From: an uncultured Pontibacter sp.
GTDB taxonomy: Bacteria; Bacteroidota; Bacteroidia; Cytophagales; Hymenobacteraceae
NCBI RefSeq assembly: GCF_947495565.1
Contig: NZ_CANLZM010000001.1
Coordinates: forward strand, 186,001 to 250,000
DNA length: 64,000 nt
Direction of reading: 5' to 3'
This document shows positions 44,155 through 51,909 of this stretch, piece after piece. The position numbers and the translations under genes were made by a program. The notes below the pieces were generated by a model that saw nothing but the letters and a program-made list of their open reading frames with translations, searched no databases and was not told the origin of the DNA. Each line of letters begins with the position of its first letter. Position 1 is the stretch's first letter.

Positions 44155-44688
44155 ATGCTAAACAAATTACCTTTTATACTTTTACTTTTTGTAGTACACG
44201 TGGCCATGGCCGGTAACGAAACCCGTTATAAGCTATCTGAGTTGCGCACAGAATACCTGGAAGCAAGCAAAGACAAAGTGGCTGCAGAGCGCTTTAACAA
44301 AAAGATGGGCAAGTATGAGGATAAAAACCCGGTTGTGCTGGCTTACAAGGCTGCTTCAGAGGCAGTGATGGCCAAGTATGTCTGGAACCCTTACAGCAAG
44401 CTGAAGCAGATTAAAACAGCCGCTGCCATTTTTGATGAAGCGGTTGCGCTGGATAAGGATCATCCAGAAATTCGCTTTCTCAGGTTTACAGTGGAGCATT
44501 ATGTGCCGCGCTACCTTAACCTGAGCCCAAACCTGGAGAGCGATAAAAAAATAATGATCAGCAGCCTGAAAGCATATCCAAATACGGTGATTTCTGCTGA
44601 GTTTGCACGTACCATGCGCGATTTCCTGCTTACAAAGGACCACTGCACCGAAGCTGAGAAAAAAGAGCTGCGTAAGATCTCTATTTAA
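44155..44688 (+). CDS. Exported hypothetical protein in the carotenoid operon
   Basis: A 177-residue protein whose ATG immediately follows the crtB stop. It has a signal peptide (LPFILLLFVVHVAMAG) and a mostly helical, lysine-rich body with ALDKDHPEIRFLRFTVEHYVPRYL and a cysteine near the C-terminus (DHCTEAEK). It has no recognised domain, though the alternation of A..A.. helices resembles TPR-like pairs. Similar small exported proteins are seen in crt clusters of related bacteria. Its role in pigment synthesis or placement is unknown. Confidence 0.8.
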   Translation: MLNKLPFILLLFVVHVAMAGNETRYKLSELRTEYLEASKDKVAAERFNKKMGKYEDKNPVVLAYKAASEAVMAKYVWNPYSKLKQIKTAAAIFDEAVALDKDHPEIRFLRFTVEHYVPRYLNLSPNLESDKKIMISSLKAYPNTVISAEFARTMRDFLLTKDHCTEAEKKELRKISI

Positions 44689-44805
44689 CGCTTGCAAGGT
44701 CATATAGCCAAATATTAGCGCATGCTCAGTTGGTAAAGGGGAAAGAACGCACACAGGTTGTTTATCATCATACTTTCAAATTGATTCCCTTTACACAGTA
44801 ACCGC

Positions 44806-45504
44806 ATGTACCTCTACCTGTACCTGAACATTTTTACTATTCTATTCCCGTTCCTGCTGTCGTTCGACCGGAAAGTGGCTTTTTATAAAAACTGGGGCGC
44901 ATTGTTTCCGGCTATACTTGCCAACGGCGTGTTCTTTATCGTATGGGATGTGCTCTTTACCGAAGCAGGCATCTGGGGTTTCAATGAGGAGTATCTCACG
45001 GGTATTTACATCTTCAACTTGCCGCTGGAGGAGGTACTTTTTTTCCTGACTGTGCCGTACGCCTGCGTCTTTATTTATGATGTGCTGAACGCCTATATCC
45101 AGAAGGATCTGTTACAGCCTTATGCCAAGGCAGTAGCTGTGGTGCTGATGGTGGTGCTGCCTTTAATTGCGGTTTTTAACATGGGCAGACTTTATACTTC
45201 CATCACGTTTATACTGCTGACGCTCATGCACCTTCTGCACCTTCGCTTCTTTAAAACACGTTATTTAGGGCGATTTTACCTGGCTTACCTGGTGCACCTG
45301 GTGCCTTTCCTGCTTGTTAACGGTGTGCTAACGTATTTGCCTATCGTCTGGTATAATGATGATTATAACCTGGGCCTCAGAATCGTTTCCATACCTGTGG
45401 AGGATACTTTATACTCTATGTTGATGCTTTTGCTAACTATATCTGTTTATGAAGGACTTAGGCAGCGGAAAAGCGTTAAACAATATAACCCTGTAGCTGT
45501 ATAA
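44806..45504 (+). CDS. crtYcd: Lycopene beta-cyclase, CrtYcd fusion type
   Basis: A 232-residue polytopic membrane protein that forms the beta rings of beta-carotene. It has the two related halves of the heterodimeric CrtYc/CrtYd cyclases joined in one chain: half 1 with GIWGFNEEYLTGIYIFNLPLEEVLFFLTVPYACVFIYD, half 2 with YNLGLRIVSIPVEDTLYSMLMLLLTISVYE. The PLEE and PVED motifs are the conserved acidic sites. About seven transmembrane helices. It lies 117 bp after the hypothetical gene and 5 bp before ispH. Confidence 0.9.
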   Translation: MYLYLYLNIFTILFPFLLSFDRKVAFYKNWGALFPAILANGVFFIVWDVLFTEAGIWGFNEEYLTGIYIFNLPLEEVLFFLTVPYACVFIYDVLNAYIQKDLLQPYAKAVAVVLMVVLPLIAVFNMGRLYTSITFILLTLMHLLHLRFFKTRYLGRFYLAYLVHLVPFLLVNGVLTYLPIVWYNDDYNLGLRIVSIPVEDTLYSMLMLLLTISVYEGLRQRKSVKQYNPVAV

Positions 45505-45509
45505 GATAT

Positions 45510-46361
45510 ATGCAACATCTGGATGTAACTATAGACGATAATTCAGGCTTCTGCTTTGGGGTAGTATACGCCATTCAGATGGCCGAAGATATTCTGAATG
45601 AGCAGGATTACCTGTACTGCCTGGGCGATATAGTGCACAACGATGTGGAGGTGGAGCGCCTGCAGCAGCGGGGCCTGCGCATTATCAACTATGAGCAGAT
45701 GCGGCAGCTGAAAAACGATACGGTGCTCATAAGGGCGCATGGAGAGCCGCCCGAAACTTACCAGACCGCCCTGCAAAACAACCTGACTTTAGTAGATGCC
45801 TCCTGCCCGGTGGTGCTAAAGCTGCAGAACCGCATCAAAACATCCTACGACAAAAGCGATAAGATTTACATTTACGGCAAGCACGGCCACGCCGAGGTGA
45901 TGGGGCTGCTTGGCCAAACAAACAACCAAGCTATTGTGTTTGAGAATATGGAGGAGCTGCTGCAGCACGAGCTCCCTGCCAAAATCACACTCTATAGCCA
46001 AACTACCAAAAGCACCGACAGCTTCTACGCCATCAAGAATAAATTAGAAGGCAAAGGCTACGAAGTAAGCGCCAATGACACCATCTGCCGCCAGGTATCT
46101 AACAGAGATAAGGAACTGCGAAAGTTTGCTGCAAAGTTTGATAAAATAGTTTTCGTATCTGGCACCAAATCGAGCAACGGCAAAGTGTTGTACCAGGTCT
46201 GCAAAGACACCAATCCAGCTACTTTTTTTGTTTCGAAGGTAGAGCAGCTGCAGCCGGAGTGGTTTTCTGCCGGCGAAACAGTCGGTATTTGCGGCGCGAC
46301 TTCTACGCCTATGTGGCTGATGGAACAAGTGCGCGACGCGCTGCTGCAATATGAGCTGTAA
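45510..46361 (+). CDS. ispH: 4-hydroxy-3-methylbut-2-enyl diphosphate reductase IspH
   Basis: [4Fe-4S] enzyme of the last step of the MEP pathway, giving IPP and DMAPP. It has 283 residues. The cluster cysteines are visible in GFCFGVVYAI, DASCPVVLKL and VGICGATSTPMW. The catalytic glutamate/threonine region (ITLYSQTTKSTDSF) and histidines (DIVHNDVEV, IRAHGEPP, YGKHGHAEVMG) are intact. Placement in the crt operon couples precursor supply to pigment demand. Confidence 0.95.
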   Translation: MQHLDVTIDDNSGFCFGVVYAIQMAEDILNEQDYLYCLGDIVHNDVEVERLQQRGLRIINYEQMRQLKNDTVLIRAHGEPPETYQTALQNNLTLVDASCPVVLKLQNRIKTSYDKSDKIYIYGKHGHAEVMGLLGQTNNQAIVFENMEELLQHELPAKITLYSQTTKSTDSFYAIKNKLEGKGYEVSANDTICRQVSNRDKELRKFAAKFDKIVFVSGTKSSNGKVLYQVCKDTNPATFFVSKVEQLQPEWFSAGETVGICGATSTPMWLMEQVRDALLQYEL

Positions 46362-46439
46362 AATTCCGACTCATTTCTCGTAATTAAGTATGATATTCTG
46401 CTGCTTGAGAAGCAGGGGTATGTTTTACTCAGCTAAGTA

Positions 46440-46447
46440 TATATTTG
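46440..46447 (+). promoter_or_regulatory. -7 box for crtW
   Basis: TATATTTG, 26 bp before the crtW ATG; predicted start near 46454. It suggests crtW can be transcribed apart from the crt operon. Confidence 0.45.
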
Positions 46448-46473
46448 TGCAGACGCTAATACAACTAAACTGA

Positions 46474-47166
46474 ATGGGCATAGCAAGAACAAACGATTAC
46501 CGGGGTGTGATAATTGCAGCAGTTATACTTACCTGCTGGGCTGTGCTGCTGGTTTTCTTGCTGACATCGTTTGAAGTTGATTTCGCCTCACCGCTTCCCT
46601 ATATTTTTATCCTGCTGCAGACGCACCTGTATACCGGCCTGTTTATTACAGCACATGATGCCATGCATGGTGTAGCGGCACCGGGCAAGCCTCAGTTAAA
46701 TAAGTTTATTGGCACTGTAACGGCCTTTCTGTTTGCCTATAACTGGTATCCGCGCCTGCTGCCGCGCCACCACCAGCACCACCGCCATGTAGCCACCGAA
46801 GAGGATCCTGATTACCACCACGGGTCGTTCTGGCCCTGGTATTTCAGCTTTCTAAAGCAGTATATTACTTGGTGGCAGCTCCTGCTGATGGCTGTTACCT
46901 TTAACGTGCTCAAGTTATACTTCCCGCTGGAGAATGTGGTGTTGTTCTGGATGCTGCCGGCTATACTTGCTACTTTTCAGCTTTTCTACTTCGGTACCTA
47001 CCTGCCGCACAAAGGCGAACATCCGGCTGATAACCCACACAAATCCGGCACACAGCAGAAAAACCATTTATGGGCATTTTTTAGCTGTTACTTTTTCGGG
47101 TATCATTACGAGCACCACGACAAACCTTATCTGCCTTGGTGGCAACTTTATAAAACAAAAGTATAA
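46474..47166 (+). CDS. crtW: Beta-carotene ketolase CrtW
   Basis: A 230-residue membrane fatty-acid-desaturase-like oxygenase that adds 4-keto groups to beta-carotene or zeaxanthin. The three histidine boxes are HDAMH, HHQHHRH and HYEHHD, spaced as in CrtW. Together with CrtZ it would produce astaxanthin-type or canthaxanthin-type pigments. The gene ends within a copy of AAGTATAAATTTG that is repeated 15 bp downstream. Confidence 0.92.
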   Translation: MGIARTNDYRGVIIAAVILTCWAVLLVFLLTSFEVDFASPLPYIFILLQTHLYTGLFITAHDAMHGVAAPGKPQLNKFIGTVTAFLFAYNWYPRLLPRHHQHHRHVATEEDPDYHHGSFWPWYFSFLKQYITWWQLLLMAVTFNVLKLYFPLENVVLFWMLPAILATFQLFYFGTYLPHKGEHPADNPHKSGTQQKNHLWAFFSCYFFGYHYEHHDKPYLPWWQLYKTKV

Positions 47167-47276
47167 ATTTGTAAAGTATAAATTTGCATGATGCTGTAAC
47201 AGCTTGATGAAGTATACCGTAAGCTCAAGGGTTTAATCTAATCATACCTTTCGTACACCCTTAGCCTTTTTAGCCC

Positions 47277-47876
47277 ATGAAGTCCTGCTTTGCTTTCATT
47301 GCCCTGTGCTTACTTTTCAGTTTAACTTTTTTATTTCAGCCTTATACTTCAGTTGCGCAAACTTTCGCCAACGGAGGTGCCGGGAAAGAGCCTGCAAGTG
47401 TTAAAGCGGGTGTAAACTTTGTCTGGCTTTCTGAAAACGACAGTCAGGGCCTGATGTTCAGCAATAGCTTAAGCCATTACCTGGGTAGTCGTCTTTCGTT
47501 AGGCCTTAATCTGGGGCTTTTGTCTGCTAAGCGCTACGATGAAGCAAAAAAGATTTATACCATACAAAATACATTTTACATGGCCTCGTTGGAGGCAGCT
47601 TTTGATGTGATGCAGGGAGAAAGCGTTTCTTTCAGGCTAGGAGCAGGGCCAAGTTTCCGGCACCGCGCCGAAGTCAACTCTGACCCTGAGGAGCAGGGTA
47701 CGCAAGACGGCTCCGTAACGCACATCAAGACATCAGATGTAGGGGCGTTTGGTTTTATTGAGAATGATTTCAACATCCTGCGCAATGGAGTGGCCGGCGG
47801 AAGGATCTCATACTTTCATTATAAAGAAGGCACTCCTGTACTGTCTATAGGGCTGCACGTAGGCTTCAAGTTCTAA
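47277..47876 (+). CDS. Putative outer-membrane beta-barrel protein
   Basis: A 199-residue exported protein with a signal peptide ending VAQ. The mature part alternates hydrophobic and polar residues in strands (VKAGVNFVWLS, RLSLGLNLGLL, VSFRLGAGPSFRHRAEV, GRISYFHYKEG) and ends with the aromatic strand VLSIGLHVGFKF, as outer-membrane barrels do. About eight strands fit its length. No specific family is recognised. Confidence 0.75.
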   Translation: MKSCFAFIALCLLFSLTFLFQPYTSVAQTFANGGAGKEPASVKAGVNFVWLSENDSQGLMFSNSLSHYLGSRLSLGLNLGLLSAKRYDEAKKIYTIQNTFYMASLEAAFDVMQGESVSFRLGAGPSFRHRAEVNSDPEEQGTQDGSVTHIKTSDVGAFGFIENDFNILRNGVAGGRISYFHYKEGTPVLSIGLHVGFKF

Positions 47877-47906
47877 AGCTGAAAGTTGCTGATGAACCTG
47901 TCATAG

Positions 47907-47937
47907 AAAAGGGGAGCCTGCAAAGACTCCCCTTTTT
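47907..47937. terminator. Bidirectional terminator
   Basis: AAAAGGGGAG pairs with CTCCCCTTTT (10 bp, 10-nt loop) with a T run, between the beta-barrel gene and the convergent HMA gene. Confidence 0.85.
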
Positions 47938-47957
47938 CATGCTGTATATTTGTTAGA

Positions 47958-48317
47958 TCAATGATCGCCGGCTTCTTTTTTGCAGCACTCATCCAGACGG
48001 TTATATGCGCGTTCATCTGCAGGCAGCTCGTTGGCATCATAGCCTGTTTTGTTTACAGCTTTAAGTATACTTGCCTCATTAGTCTTGCGGCTGTCAAACA
48101 TAACTGTCAGCACTTTAGACTTTACATCCAGGTTAGAAGACTTTACGCCTTTTTCGTAGGCCATAGCTTTCTCCAGTGTTTTCTTGCACATGTTGCACAC
48201 AGCCGAGGTTTTAATCTTTACCGTTTCTGTGTTGCCTTTTTGCTGCGCTTGTGCGTTTGTTGCCATACTTACCAAGGCCAGCACCATCGAGAAGAATAAG
48301 ACTTGTAGCTTTTTCAT
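47958..48317 (-). CDS. Exported heavy-metal-associated (HMA) domain protein
   Basis: A 119-residue periplasmic protein with a signal peptide (to NAQAQ) and one HMA domain: VKIKTSAVCNMCKKTLEKAMAYEKGVKSSNLDVKSKVLTVMFD with the metal site Cys41-x-x-Cys44. The tail adds CC plus His (DECCKKEAGDH), which could also bind metal. It is the last gene after the TonB receptor and HYC_CC_PP gene on the minus strand, suggesting a copper-type carrier for that set. Confidence 0.88.
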   Translation of the reverse strand: MKKLQVLFFSMVLALVSMATNAQAQQKGNTETVKIKTSAVCNMCKKTLEKAMAYEKGVKSSNLDVKSKVLTVMFDSRKTNEASILKAVNKTGYDANELPADERAYNRLDECCKKEAGDH

Positions 48318-48350
48318 TTGTGTCTGTTTATAATGTATATGTTGTTAAGG

Positions 48351-50564
48351 TTAATCGATTCTAAATCGGAGTCCGGCATATACTACCCGCCCAGTAATTG
48401 GACCCCAAACCATGCTAGCATCAAAGTTGTTGCCAAAAGGATCATCGGCTCCTAAAATTGGCTCTGGCTGACGATAATTTAGCAGATTTTCTGCGCCAAG
48501 GTATACTTCCCATTGCTTAAAAGCTCGGGTAACCTGCGTGTTTACTGTGGCAAAACGTTTAGACGTATGCACCGGCTGCTCCTGCTGCGCCACCGGGGCC
48601 AGCGGCATCAGGCCAAAATACTGCGTAGTAAGGTCGGCGCGCCATTTGTCAAATGGAGTGGCAAAGCCAAGATTCACGAAAAAGCGGTGCTCCGGTATCA
48701 TAGGCTTCTGCAGCAGGTCTCCTTTGTAACTCGTCTTTACGTCGTAATATTTGTAGGCAGCTTTCGCATCCAAGCCTCTCAACAGCTCATACTGTAGCTC
48801 CGCCTGAAAACTGTTGGAGTAAGATTTACCGTCGAGGTTATAAAATAACACAGCTCCCGGTTGGCTATACATATCCGCCACTACCTGATTCGTAAAACTG
48901 GTACGGTAAAAGTCTGTTACGAAAGCGCCTGATCGCCCTGCCAGCTCAAAGTAATGCGTAAATGAGCCACCAATGTTCCAGGCCTCTTCAGGCTTTAGAT
49001 TTACCTGTGTCACAAACCTACGTGAGCTGACCAGTGCCGCTGTATTCTCTGCCACCGGATTTGCCACTCTAAAGCCTGTGCCTGCCGCCACACGCACAAT
49101 TGTGTTTGGGCTGAAATCATACTTCAGGTTAAACCTTGGCGTAAATACGGCTCCGTAAAGATTATGCTGATCCAGTCGGGCCCCGGCTACTACTGTTAAA
49201 TTCTCTGCGTTGTTGTAAATGTACTCACCAAACAAGCCAGGTATATGCTCTGTGCGGCTAAAAGCAGAGTCGGAGAGCGCTTCGGTATAATCCTCGAAAG
49301 TATAGCTGAGGCCGGCTTTATAAGTATGGCGGGTATCCCCAATAATTGATTGGAAGATCAGCCGTGCATTAGCGCTGTTTTGTTCGCCATTGTAGGTGCG
49401 CAAGCCGTATTGAGAGTCGAACTTGTGGTGCGTGGCCGAAGTAATGAGTCCCAGGCTCTGGTAAGGCTTGCCCGGAAAAGTATAGGAAGACTTGTTGAAG
49501 CCCGACAGCCGCTCAACTTCTGATTCGGTGCCATAGTAAGGCTGCTCCGTTTGTGCCACATCCTCCTTATAATCCATCTGCCCGCCTACCTTCGACTCCT
49601 GCAGCGCATTAACACCAAACTCAGATACCCAGGCGCCGTGTTCATACTTCCATTTGTTGTATACATTGTACTGTGATCCCAGCGATAAATCCATAAAACC
49701 ATCGTTGTTGCGGTCCACGCGGTTGTGCAGTTGGTTGGTGTGCAGCATCAGTAGCGTGCTCCACTTATTGCCCAGGTTGGTAGCTAGGTTCAGGTTAGCG
49801 TCATACCTGGCGAGGCTGTTGCCATAAACATTAAAGTACAGGCGCTCTGCCTTGGCCGGGTCGCGAAGCGTTACGTTTACCTGCCCCGATATAGACTCAT
49901 AGCCATTCAGGACAGAACCCATACCTTTAATAATATCAATGGATTCGATAAAGGTGCCGGATAGGTAATTAAGACGGTAAGGAGTGGCCAGTCCGCGGAG
50001 TGCTGGTACATTGTCGGTAGTCAGCAAGGTATAAGAACCGTCCAGGCCCAGCATCTGGATCTGTTTTGCACCTGATACGGCATCGGTAGTGCTCACTTCC
50101 ACAGAAGCGTTTGTCTCGAAGCTTTCGGCCAGGTTACAGCAAGCTGATTTCTCTAAATCGCGGCTGGTGATAATCTCTGTCTGTGAGGATGTGAGGGCGG
50201 AGTGGCGTTCTACCTGCCCCTCAATCACTACCTCTTGCAGTCCGGTTGCCTGGCGAAGCGTAATGGTCACTTGGTTTTTGCCGGCCACATCTACCGTATC
50301 TGGTGTGTAGCCGATATACGTTACCACTACCTTAGGGGAAATAGCGTCTGCTTTAGAAAGGGTGAAGCTGCCGGTGGCATCTGTTGCGGTGCCTTTTTCG
50401 GTGCCCAGCCACACCACGTTAGCGCCAATAATGGGTTGCCCGGTATTTTGTTTGTCTACCACTTTGCCTTGCAGCTCTTGGGCGTAGGCTTGTGCTGTGG
50501 TAAGTGAAAGTATAGCAAACAGGGCAAAAGTAAGGCTCCTGATGTTGCTGAATTGTGTTAGCAT
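48351..50564 (-). CDS. TonB-dependent outer-membrane receptor, probably metal-linked
   Basis: A 737-residue receptor. Signal peptide, then a carboxypeptidase-regulatory-like domain (ELQGKVVDKQNTGQPIIGANVVW...), a plug with LEKSACCNLAESFETNASVEVSTTDAVSGAKQIQMLGLDGSY and ESIDIIKGMGSVLNGYESISGQVNVTLRDP, and a 22-strand-type barrel ending GRVVYAGLRFRID. The paired cysteines in SACCNL and the neighbouring HMA and HYC_CC_PP genes suggest transport of a metal such as copper rather than sugars. The substrate is inferred from context only. Confidence 0.88.
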   Translation of the reverse strand: MLTQFSNIRSLTFALFAILSLTTAQAYAQELQGKVVDKQNTGQPIIGANVVWLGTEKGTATDATGSFTLSKADAISPKVVVTYIGYTPDTVDVAGKNQVTITLRQATGLQEVVIEGQVERHSALTSSQTEIITSRDLEKSACCNLAESFETNASVEVSTTDAVSGAKQIQMLGLDGSYTLLTTDNVPALRGLATPYRLNYLSGTFIESIDIIKGMGSVLNGYESISGQVNVTLRDPAKAERLYFNVYGNSLARYDANLNLATNLGNKWSTLLMLHTNQLHNRVDRNNDGFMDLSLGSQYNVYNKWKYEHGAWVSEFGVNALQESKVGGQMDYKEDVAQTEQPYYGTESEVERLSGFNKSSYTFPGKPYQSLGLITSATHHKFDSQYGLRTYNGEQNSANARLIFQSIIGDTRHTYKAGLSYTFEDYTEALSDSAFSRTEHIPGLFGEYIYNNAENLTVVAGARLDQHNLYGAVFTPRFNLKYDFSPNTIVRVAAGTGFRVANPVAENTAALVSSRRFVTQVNLKPEEAWNIGGSFTHYFELAGRSGAFVTDFYRTSFTNQVVADMYSQPGAVLFYNLDGKSYSNSFQAELQYELLRGLDAKAAYKYYDVKTSYKGDLLQKPMIPEHRFFVNLGFATPFDKWRADLTTQYFGLMPLAPVAQQEQPVHTSKRFATVNTQVTRAFKQWEVYLGAENLLNYRQPEPILGADDPFGNNFDASMVWGPITGRVVYAGLRFRID

Positions 50565-50660
50565 ATTGCGTGTGATCGTTTATTTCTCAGAATAGAATAA
50601 AGTATAGCATAACCAGCGCAAGCCATAAAACCTGCACCTGTGCGGTAACTTCTGAGGTGT

Positions 50661-51059
50661 CTAGACGATCAGGGTATGAAGGAAGTGCAGCAGTTGCCTG
50701 CCATAAAGCGGAGGTGAGCTGTTGGTAAAAGTATAAACGTCTAGCTGCGGGTTTATACTTGCAACATAAGTTGGTAAGGAAGGCGTGTGCGTAAGGTAAG
50801 CGAGAAGCGGTATAGCTAAATGATACTGCTTGTGCCCCTGAACCGGCTCCAGTTTTTGATAAGAAACATGCTCCTCGCAGCAATCATCCGCCTCGCTGTC
50901 TAAAGCATCCTCGCAGCAACTGTCAGGCACGGACGAGGCCTCAAAAGACTGAACGCCAGTAATCTCACAGAACTGCTTGCTCAGGGCAACGCCAAACGAG
51001 CCTAACAGCACACTAAGCGTTAGGGCGAGTAGCACAATATGTCTGAAGATGCTTTTCAC
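50661..51059 (-). CDS. HYC_CC_PP family protein
   Basis: A 132-residue small exported protein. The name pattern is visible: SKQFCEIT (HYC position), CCEDAL...DDCCEEH (CC) and SSPPLYGRQLLHFLHTLI (PP). The N-terminal VKSIFRHIVLLALTLSVLLGSFGVAL is a signal peptide or anchor. I use the GTG at 51059, because a -7 box at 51071-51064 puts the start site at about that codon, which implies a leaderless message; longer in-frame starts at 51080 and 51146 cross the promoter. The family regularly precedes TonB receptors in Bacteroidota, and metal handling is likely. Confidence 0.78.
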   Translation of the reverse strand: MKSIFRHIVLLALTLSVLLGSFGVALSKQFCEITGVQSFEASSVPDSCCEDALDSEADDCCEEHVSYQKLEPVQGHKQYHLAIPLLAYLTHTPSLPTYVASINPQLDVYTFTNSSPPLYGRQLLHFLHTLIV

Positions 51060-51063
51060 GACA

Positions 51064-51071
51064 CAAATATA
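51064..51071 (-). promoter_or_regulatory. -7 box for the HYC_CC_PP-TonB-HMA operon
   Basis: TATATTTG on the minus strand (51071-51064). The expected start site, near 51058, coincides with the GTG codon. Confidence 0.5.
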
Positions 51072-51083
51072 CGAAATCATTAG

Positions 51084-51145
51084 CCACTTTGTGCCACCTT
51101 GGTTAAATCCCTTCCATTTACTCCCACTTTTGCCATTTCGCCCCA
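51084..51145 (-). promoter_or_regulatory. Array of phased TGG boxes upstream of the HYC_CC_PP promoter
   Basis: On the minus strand TGG begins at 51145, 51135, 51126, 51116, 51096 and 51086, i.e. about every 10 bp with one unit missing. Four of the six are preceded by AAAG or AAA (AAAAGTGGGG, GAAATGGC, AAAAGTGGGA, TAAATGGA, AAAGTGG). Such same-face repeats suggest a cooperative binding site. Confidence 0.55.
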
Positions 51146-51300
51146 CTTTTAGCGTGGATAAGTATATAAAATAGCTTATACGCTATGTTATATTTGTAAT
51201 AATTTGAGATTCAGTATTTTGTGTTTTAATGGGTCGTATTTTACTGATTTTGCTGATTCGCTGCAAATTTAGTTATACCCAAAATGAGGGACCGGCGGTG

Positions 51301-51401
51301 TGGATAATGTGGATAAGTGGTGTGGATTACCATAATTTATCCACAAAGTGGTAAAAAGTGGTAGATTGTGGTTGCGTTATTTTGCTGATTGGCTACATTT
51401 G
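51301..51401 (+). promoter_or_regulatory. dcw promoter with MraZ-type TGG repeats
   Basis: TTG (51372-51374), 19 nt and TACATTTG (51394-51401) form a good promoter 40 bp before mraZ. Directly upstream, TGG occurs at 51349, 51359 and 51369, exactly 10 bp apart, as AAAGTGGTA, AAAGTGGTA and TTGTGGTTG. This matches the TGGGN-N5 repeat layout bound by E. coli MraZ and the AAAGTGK repeats of Mycoplasma MraZ. Four less regular TGG units lie at 51301-51325. A second TATATTTG at 51189-51196 could start a longer transcript. Confidence 0.65.
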
Positions 51402-51441
51402 TATAGTCCAAAGTCTATACGGACTAAACCACCATAAGCCT

Positions 51442-51909
51442 ATGAACTTCCTTTCTGGCGAATATGAGTGCAAGATTGATCCTAAGGGAAGATTGGTTTT
51501 ACCTGCAAAGATAAAAGCCAATCTGCCGGAGGCGTCTGGCAATCATGTGGTTCTGATGAGGGGGTTTGAGCCTTGCCTGGTTTTGTATCCGAAGGCAGAG
51601 TGGAAAGTGATTTACGACAAGGTTGCCGGCCTGAACGAGTTTAACGAAGAGTACCGTCACTTTCAGCGGAACTTCTTCCGGGGAAACACAGAGATAGAGC
51701 TGGATGGTGCCGGCCGTTTTATCGTGCCTAAAACTATGTCGCGCTTTGCGGGACTGGAAAAAGAGGCGATTGTGGTGGGTTTAGGCAACCGCGTGGAGAT
51801 ATGGAACCCTGACAAGTATGAGGAGTTCCTGATTAAGGATCAACAGAATTTCTCACAGCTTGCCCAAAAGTTTTTAGGTGACAAACCGGCTGAGGAGCCA
51901 CAAATATAA
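51442..51909 (+). CDS. mraZ: Transcriptional regulator MraZ
   Basis: First gene of the division and cell wall cluster. From the ATG at 51442 it has 155 residues with two SpoVT/AbrB-like units: SGEYECKIDPKGRLVLPAKIK and NTEIELDGAGRFIVPKTMSRFAGL. MraZ forms a ring and represses its own operon in E. coli. Upstream in-frame starts (from 51358) overlap the promoter and are rejected. Its stop overlaps the rsmH start by one base. Confidence 0.95.
   Translation: MNFLSGEYECKIDPKGRLVLPAKIKANLPEASGNHVVLMRGFEPCLVLYPKAEWKVIYDKVAGLNEFNEEYRHFQRNFFRGNTEIELDGAGRFIVPKTMSRFAGLEKEAIVVGLGNRVEIWNPDKYEEFLIKDQQNFSQLAQKFLGDKPAEEPQI

Noticed and set aside
47945-47952. TATATTTG promoter-like box on the plus strand
   Set aside because: No plus-strand gene follows; it lies between two convergent genes and is probably chance.
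51060-51146. Longer N-terminus for the HYC_CC_PP protein
   Set aside because: It would be translated through the -7 box and the TGG array, and the hydrophobic signal begins only after the GTG at 51059.
51358-51441. Longer N-terminus for MraZ
   Set aside because: The extension runs over the TGG boxes and the TTG-N19-TACATTTG promoter; MNFLSGEYECKID is the normal MraZ start.
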